Of a DNA stretch of 11,263 nt, positions 7,910 to 11,263 are shown one piece after another. Positions within the stretch are counted from its first letter, which is position 1. Each line of letters opens with the position of its first letter. This DNA is from Pseudomonadota bacterium. GTDB taxonomy: Bacteria > Desulfobacterota > Desulfovibrionia > Desulfovibrionales > Desulfovibrionaceae. The DNA lies in the NCBI GenBank assembly GCA_023390395.1, contig JAEWCY010000006.1, positions 1 through 11,263 on the forward strand, given 5' to 3'. The position numbers and the translations under genes are program-made. The notes beneath the pieces were generated by a model that saw only the letters and a list, made by a program, of their open reading frames with translations, made no database searches and had not been told where the DNA came from.

Positions 7910-9207
7910 TCGAGCGCTATACCCGCAAGGCCATGGGCGCGCTGTGGTCCCTGGAAAACCGTTTCGCCGCCTGGCTCGAGGTGGAGGTCGCCGTGTGCGA
8001 GGCCTGGACCGAGCTCGGCCGCATCCCGGCCGGGGACATGGCCGCCATCCGCGAAAAAGCCGGCTTCGACGTGGCCCGCATCCTCGAGATCGAGGAGACC
8101 ACCCGCCACGACGTCATCGCCTTTCTCACCGCCGTGGAGGAGCGCGTGGGCCCGCCGGCCCGCTTCATCCACCTCGGCTGCACCTCCTCGGACATCGTGG
8201 ACACGGCCAACGGCCTGCTCCTCGGCCGGGCCGGCGAAATGGTCCTCGAGACCATCGACGGGCTGCTCGCGGTCATCAGGGACCTGGCCAGGCGCTTCAA
8301 GGGCCAGCTCATGATCGGCCGCACCCACGGCATCCATGCCGAGCCCCTGAGCTTCGGCATGAAGATGGCCTCCTTTTACGCCGAGTTCAGCCGCCACCGC
8401 GAACGCGTGGCCGTGGCCACGGCGGGCGTGAGGGTGGGCAAGATTTCCGGGGCCGTGGGCGGCTACGCCCACCTCGACCCCCGGGTGGAGTCCATCGCCC
8501 TGGCCCGGCTTGGCCTGGCCGTGGACCCGGTCTCCACGCAGATCGTGCAGCGCGACCGCCATGCCGCCTTCTTCACCGCCCTGGCGCTTCTGGCCGGGGG
8601 CGTGGAACGCATGGCCACCGAGCTGCGCCACCTCCAGCGCACCGAGGTGCTGGAGGCCGAGGAGGGCTTCGCCAAGGGCCAGAAAGGCTCCTCGGCCATG
8701 CCCCACAAGAAGAACCCCATCTCCGCCGAGAACATCTGCGGCCTGTCGCGCCTGGTGCGCACCAACGCCCTGGCGGCCATGGAAAACATGGCCCTTTGGC
8801 ACGAGCGCGACATCTCGCACTCCTCCGTGGAACGCGTCATCATGCCCGATTCCACCATCCTGGCCGACTACACCGTGGCCCGGCTGACCGGCATCCTCAA
8901 GAACCTCAAGGTCAACCCGGACAACATGGCCCGCAACATGATGGCTTCTTACGGGCTCTTCTACTCCCAGCGCGTGCTTCTGGCGCTTATCGAGACGGGC
9001 ATGGACCGCCAGAAGGCCTACGAGGCCGTGCAGCGCGTGGCCATGGCCTGCTGGGAGGGCCGCAAGTCCTTTCCCGACGCCGTGCGGGCCGACGCCGCCA
9101 TCGCTGAAAAACTTTCTCCGGCGACCCTGGACGCGCTTTTCGACCCGAATTACTATCTCGCCCACGAGGACCTGATCTACAGCCGGGTCTTCGGCGCGGC
9201 GTCCTGA
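7906..9207 (+). CDS. purB: Adenylosuccinate lyase
   Basis: A 433-aa enzyme of the fumarase/aspartase superfamily. It acts twice in purine synthesis, splitting SAICAR to AICAR and adenylosuccinate to AMP, releasing fumarate each time. Visible motifs are TRHDVIAF (His68), RFIHLGCTSSDIVDTAN (His89 and the TSSD loop), GRTHGIHAEP (His141, catalytic) and the signature GSSAMPHKKNP (261-271) with the flexible-loop serine. The three histidines fall at the same numbers as in the B. subtilis enzyme, as I remember it. The ATG at 7906 has AAGGAGG 5 nt upstream; the frame is open for another 103 codons upstream, but these overlap the zinc-ribbon gene in another frame and are not coding. A strong terminator follows at 9244-9303. 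Confidence 0.98.
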   Translation: MIERYTRKAMGALWSLENRFAAWLEVEVAVCEAWTELGRIPAGDMAAIREKAGFDVARILEIEETTRHDVIAFLTAVEERVGPPARFIHLGCTSSDIVDTANGLLLGRAGEMVLETIDGLLAVIRDLARRFKGQLMIGRTHGIHAEPLSFGMKMASFYAEFSRHRERVAVATAGVRVGKISGAVGGYAHLDPRVESIALARLGLAVDPVSTQIVQRDRHAAFFTALALLAGGVERMATELRHLQRTEVLEAEEGFAKGQKGSSAMPHKKNPISAENICGLSRLVRTNALAAMENMALWHERDISHSSVERVIMPDSTILADYTVARLTGILKNLKVNPDNMARNMMASYGLFYSQRVLLALIETGMDRQKAYEAVQRVAMACWEGRKSFPDAVRADAAIAEKLSPATLDALFDPNYYLAHEDLIYSRVFGAAS

Positions 9208-9243
9208 CGTCCGGCGTCGGCGGGCAAGACGGGGCGAAAGCCT

Positions 9244-9303
9244 CGCGCCCGGCCGTTCGCGGACGCCCAAGGGGCATGCAACCCGGCCGCGGGCGCGTTT
9301 TTT
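9244..9303 (+). terminator. Rho-independent terminator after purB
   Basis: CGCGCCCG-GCCG (9244-9255) pairs with CGGC-CG-CGGGCGCG (9284-9297, with a 2-nt bulge), and six T follow directly (9298-9303). A shorter local stem CCCG-GCCG-CGGG (9282-9293) gives the same end point. This ends the fmdB-purB transcript and means pyrE needs its own promoter. Confidence 0.75.
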
Positions 9304-9336
9304 CGCCTCTTCCCCCCGGCCGGGGCGTGGAATCAC

Positions 9337-9365
9337 TTTTCAAACCGGGCCGCCTTTTGTATGGG
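9337..9365 (+). promoter_or_regulatory. Possible pyrE promoter
   Basis: Between the terminator and pyrE the least GC-rich part holds TTTTCA (9337-9342) and TATGGG (9360-9365) 17 nt apart, a weak match to sigma-70 boxes. A promoter is expected here because a terminator precedes it, but the sequence match alone is poor. Confidence 0.25.
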
Positions 9366-9393
9366 GAATAAAAGGGGGCACGCGGGGAGTTCC

Positions 9394-9990
9394 ATGTCCT
9401 TTCCAATCGAAGGTCAGGACGCCGTCGTCATGCGCGGGCGTCTGGCCAGTCTTCTTCTCGAGAAATCCTATCGGGCCGGCGAGGTCGTTTTGACCTCGGG
9501 CCGCAAGAGCGATTACTATTTCGACTGCAAGCAGACCGCGCTGCACCCCGAAGGGGCCTGGCTCATCGGCAACCTGCTGTTCGACCTCCTGCCGGCCGAC
9601 GTGGTCGGCGTCGGCGGCATGACCCTCGGGGCCGACCCCCTGGTCACGGCCGTGAGCCTGGTTTCGTTTCTGCGCGGCCGGCCCCTGCCGGCGTTCATCG
9701 TGCGCAAGGCGGCCAAGGGCCACGGCACCAACCAGTTCCTGGAGGGGCTTTCCAACTTCGCCCCCGGCGCCAGGGTGGCCCTGCTCGAGGACGTGGTCAC
9801 CACGGCAGGCACGCTTTCGACGGTCATCGACCGGGTGGTCGAGGCCGGGCTCACGGTGGGCGCCGTGGTCACGGTGCTCGACCGCAAGGAAGGCGGGACC
9901 GAGCTTCTGGCCAAGCGCGGCTATCCGCTGCTGTCGGTCTTCACCCGCGACGCGCTCCTTGCCGCGGCCAACCCGCAACAGGCGTCCTGA
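9394..9990 (+). CDS. pyrE: Orotate phosphoribosyltransferase
   Basis: A 198-aa enzyme joining orotate and PRPP to make OMP, the fifth step of pyrimidine synthesis. The PRPP loop is VALLEDVVTTAGT (128-140). The catalytic loop RKAAKGHG (104-111) keeps the Arg-Lys-x-x-Lys-x-His pattern, and TSGRKSDYYFDCKQ (34-47) lies in the substrate region. I chose the ATG at 9394 because GGGGAG lies about 5 nt upstream; an in-frame ATG at 9361 would add 11 residues without homology or a ribosome-binding site, and sits in the probable promoter. The next gene starts 11 bp after the stop, so the two are likely co-transcribed. Confidence 0.96.
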   Translation: MSFPIEGQDAVVMRGRLASLLLEKSYRAGEVVLTSGRKSDYYFDCKQTALHPEGAWLIGNLLFDLLPADVVGVGGMTLGADPLVTAVSLVSFLRGRPLPAFIVRKAAKGHGTNQFLEGLSNFAPGARVALLEDVVTTAGTLSTVIDRVVEAGLTVGAVVTVLDRKEGGTELLAKRGYPLLSVFTRDALLAAANPQQAS

Positions 9991-10001
9991 CGCGAGGCGA
10001 C

Positions 10002-11263
10002 ATGAAACGACTGGGCCGCGCCGTCATCCTTGCCAGCCTGCTCCTGCTCCCCTGTCGGCCGGCGGCCGGGGAATGGGCGGCCGACATCGTGGACATGGAG
10101 TGGTCCCCGTCCCGGTTCGTGGCCGTGGACAAGAAGGCCCAGTCCTTCGCCCTGCTGTCCCGGCAAAGCCCCCTGCGGGTCGTCCAGGCCATTCCCTGCG
10201 CCACGGGCCAGGAGCTGGGCGACAAGTTCAAGGAAGGCGACCTCAAGACGCCCGAGGGCGTCTACTTCATCACCCGGCGCAAGACCGCCGGGCTCAATTA
10301 CGAGCTCTACGGCGACCTGGCCTTTCCCCTCAATTTCCCCAACCCGGCCGACGTGGTGCGGCGCAAGTCCGGGCACGGCATCTGGATCCACGGCCGGGGC
10401 CACGCCATCATCCCCTACGAGACCCAGGGCTGCGTGGCGCTCAGCACCCCGGACATCCACCGCATGGACACGGAGCTGGCCGAGGGCATGCCCGTGGTCA
10501 TCGCCGACGAGGTCCGCATCGGCGGCGCCGACGCGGCCAAGCTGCGCGCCGAGGCCACCGAGGTCGTGGAAGCCACCAAGGGCTGGGCCAAGGCCTGGGA
10601 GAACCGCTCGGACGCCTTTTTCGACTACCACGACCCGGAGAAGTTCGCCCTGACCGAGGGCAAGTCCTTCGCCTCCTTCCGCAGCCACAAGGATCGCCTG
10701 TTCAAGGCCCTGCCCTGGATCAAGGTGGACCTGTCCGAGGTGCGGGCCATTCCCGGCCCGGACTACTGGGTGACCTACTTCGTCCAGCTCTACCGTTCGC
10801 CGACCCTGGCCTCCCAGGGCCTCAAGCGCCTGTACTGGCAGCGCGGCGCGGACGGGCGTTTCCGCATCATAGGCATGGAATACGAGGAGATGCCGGTCAC
10901 CCTGGCCGCCAATACGGTCAAGTCCGGCCGCAAGCCTTCGCCGGACGAGGTCGAGACCGACACCAGGAAGCCCGACGCCCCCAGCGAGGAGGAGGTGCAG
11001 GTCCGCCAGCTCGTGGACGCCCAGCACGCGGCCATGGAGCGCGTGGCCCAGAAGGCCTTCGCCACCCTCAATCTCAAGCCCCAGCCCACGCCCGAGGACC
11101 AGGCCATCATGGAGGTGGCGGCCACGGGCGCGGTCAAGCCGGGCGTTTCGCCCTTCGCTTCCGACGCCGCGCGCCCGGCCCCGCCCGCGCCGGCTTCGCT
11201 GCCGCCCGTTCCGGCCGCCGCGCCGGTCCAGGCGGCCGCTCCCCCTGTTTCTCCGGCCAAGGC
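10002..11263 (+). CDS. Secreted L,D-transpeptidase/carboxypeptidase-fold protein, Csd6/Pgp2-like (3' end outside window)
   Basis: At least 420 residues are visible. A signal peptide (KRLGR, then AVILASLLLL) is probably cut near PAAG-EW, exporting it to the periplasm. The YkuD catalytic domain follows, with GHGIWIHG (His130) and TQGCVALS (Cys144 as nucleophile); Gln142 stands where many family members have His. Residues about 185-297 (WAKAWENRSDAFFDYH, then WVTYFVQLYRS and GADGRFRIIGMEYEE) look like the NTF2-like C-terminal domain of Helicobacter Csd6 and Campylobacter Pgp2, peptidoglycan L,D-carboxypeptidases that set helical shape. A charged segment and a Pro/Ala-rich tail (391 on) then leave the window, so it is longer than Csd6 (about 330 aa). 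The ribosome-binding site GAGG is weak. It might act as L,D-transpeptidase or carboxypeptidase; the sequence does not decide. Confidence 0.88.
   Translation, partial: MKRLGRAVILASLLLLPCRPAAGEWAADIVDMEWSPSRFVAVDKKAQSFALLSRQSPLRVVQAIPCATGQELGDKFKEGDLKTPEGVYFITRRKTAGLNYELYGDLAFPLNFPNPADVVRRKSGHGIWIHGRGHAIIPYETQGCVALSTPDIHRMDTELAEGMPVVIADEVRIGGADAAKLRAEATEVVEATKGWAKAWENRSDAFFDYHDPEKFALTEGKSFASFRSHKDRLFKALPWIKVDLSEVRAIPGPDYWVTYFVQLYRSPTLASQGLKRLYWQRGADGRFRIIGMEYEEMPVTLAANTVKSGRKPSPDEVETDTRKPDAPSEEEVQVRQLVDAQHAAMERVAQKAFATLNLKPQPTPEDQAIMEVAATGAVKPGVSPFASDAARPAPPAPASLPPVPAAAPVQAAAPPVSPAK

Noticed and set aside
7744..9336. 530-codon minus-strand frame opposite purB
   Set aside because: It is the antisense shadow of a well-supported gene, with His/Gly/Ala-rich low-complexity content and no motif.
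10002..10070. Lipoprotein signal (Cys18 after LLLLP)
   Set aside because: Pro directly before the Cys does not fit the lipobox [LVI][ASTVI][GAS]C. A signal peptidase I site near PAAG-EW fits better.
9921..11027. 368-codon minus-strand frame opposite the L,D-transpeptidase gene
   Set aside because: It is a shadow frame without motifs. The plus strand has a signal peptide, catalytic His/Cys motifs and operon spacing with pyrE.

Overview
The window is GC-rich chromosomal DNA that looks like a sulfate-reducing deltaproteobacterium of the Desulfovibrio / Solidesulfovibrio type. That assignment is an inference from three things: the leftward cluster dnaA-dnaN-gyrB-gyrA, an aspartate-semialdehyde/sulfide type homocysteine synthesis protein (DUF39), and intergenic G/C-rich hairpin repeats that, from memory, are common in these genomes. 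No rRNA, tRNA, CRISPR array, transposon or phage gene was found.

Left half, minus strand (5744 down to 1): dnaA, then a 278-bp gap, dnaN, gyrB (ATGA overlap with dnaN), then a highly structured gap of about 210 bp, then the first ~107 codons of gyrA, which runs off the left edge. These genes supply the replication initiator, the sliding clamp and both gyrase subunits, so this is an origin-proximal replication cluster. The DnaA is clearly divergent in its ATPase and DNA-binding motifs. No consensus DnaA box (TTATNCACA) was seen in the gaps around dnaA, although one AT-rich patch with a one-mismatch site lies between dnaA and dnaN.

Right half, plus strand (5955 to 11263): a DUF39 homocysteine biosynthesis gene with a hairpin-rich leader; a 37-codon gene for a very basic small protein; a zinc-ribbon FmdB-family gene overlapping purB (adenylosuccinate lyase); a strong rho-independent terminator; then pyrE (orotate phosphoribosyltransferase) followed 11 bp later by a secreted L,D-transpeptidase-fold protein. 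That protein carries an NTF2-like C-terminal domain, as in the Helicobacter Csd6 / Campylobacter Pgp2 cell-shape enzymes, and its 3' end lies outside the window.

Transcription diverges at about 5.75-5.95 kb, so all genes point away from the dnaA upstream gap, as expected near a replication origin. Most genes are ordinary housekeeping genes. The points most worth checking are the unusual DnaA with its missing boxes, the Csd6-like protein with a long Pro/Ala extension, the repeat elements inside the replication cluster, and the structured leader of the DUF39 gene.
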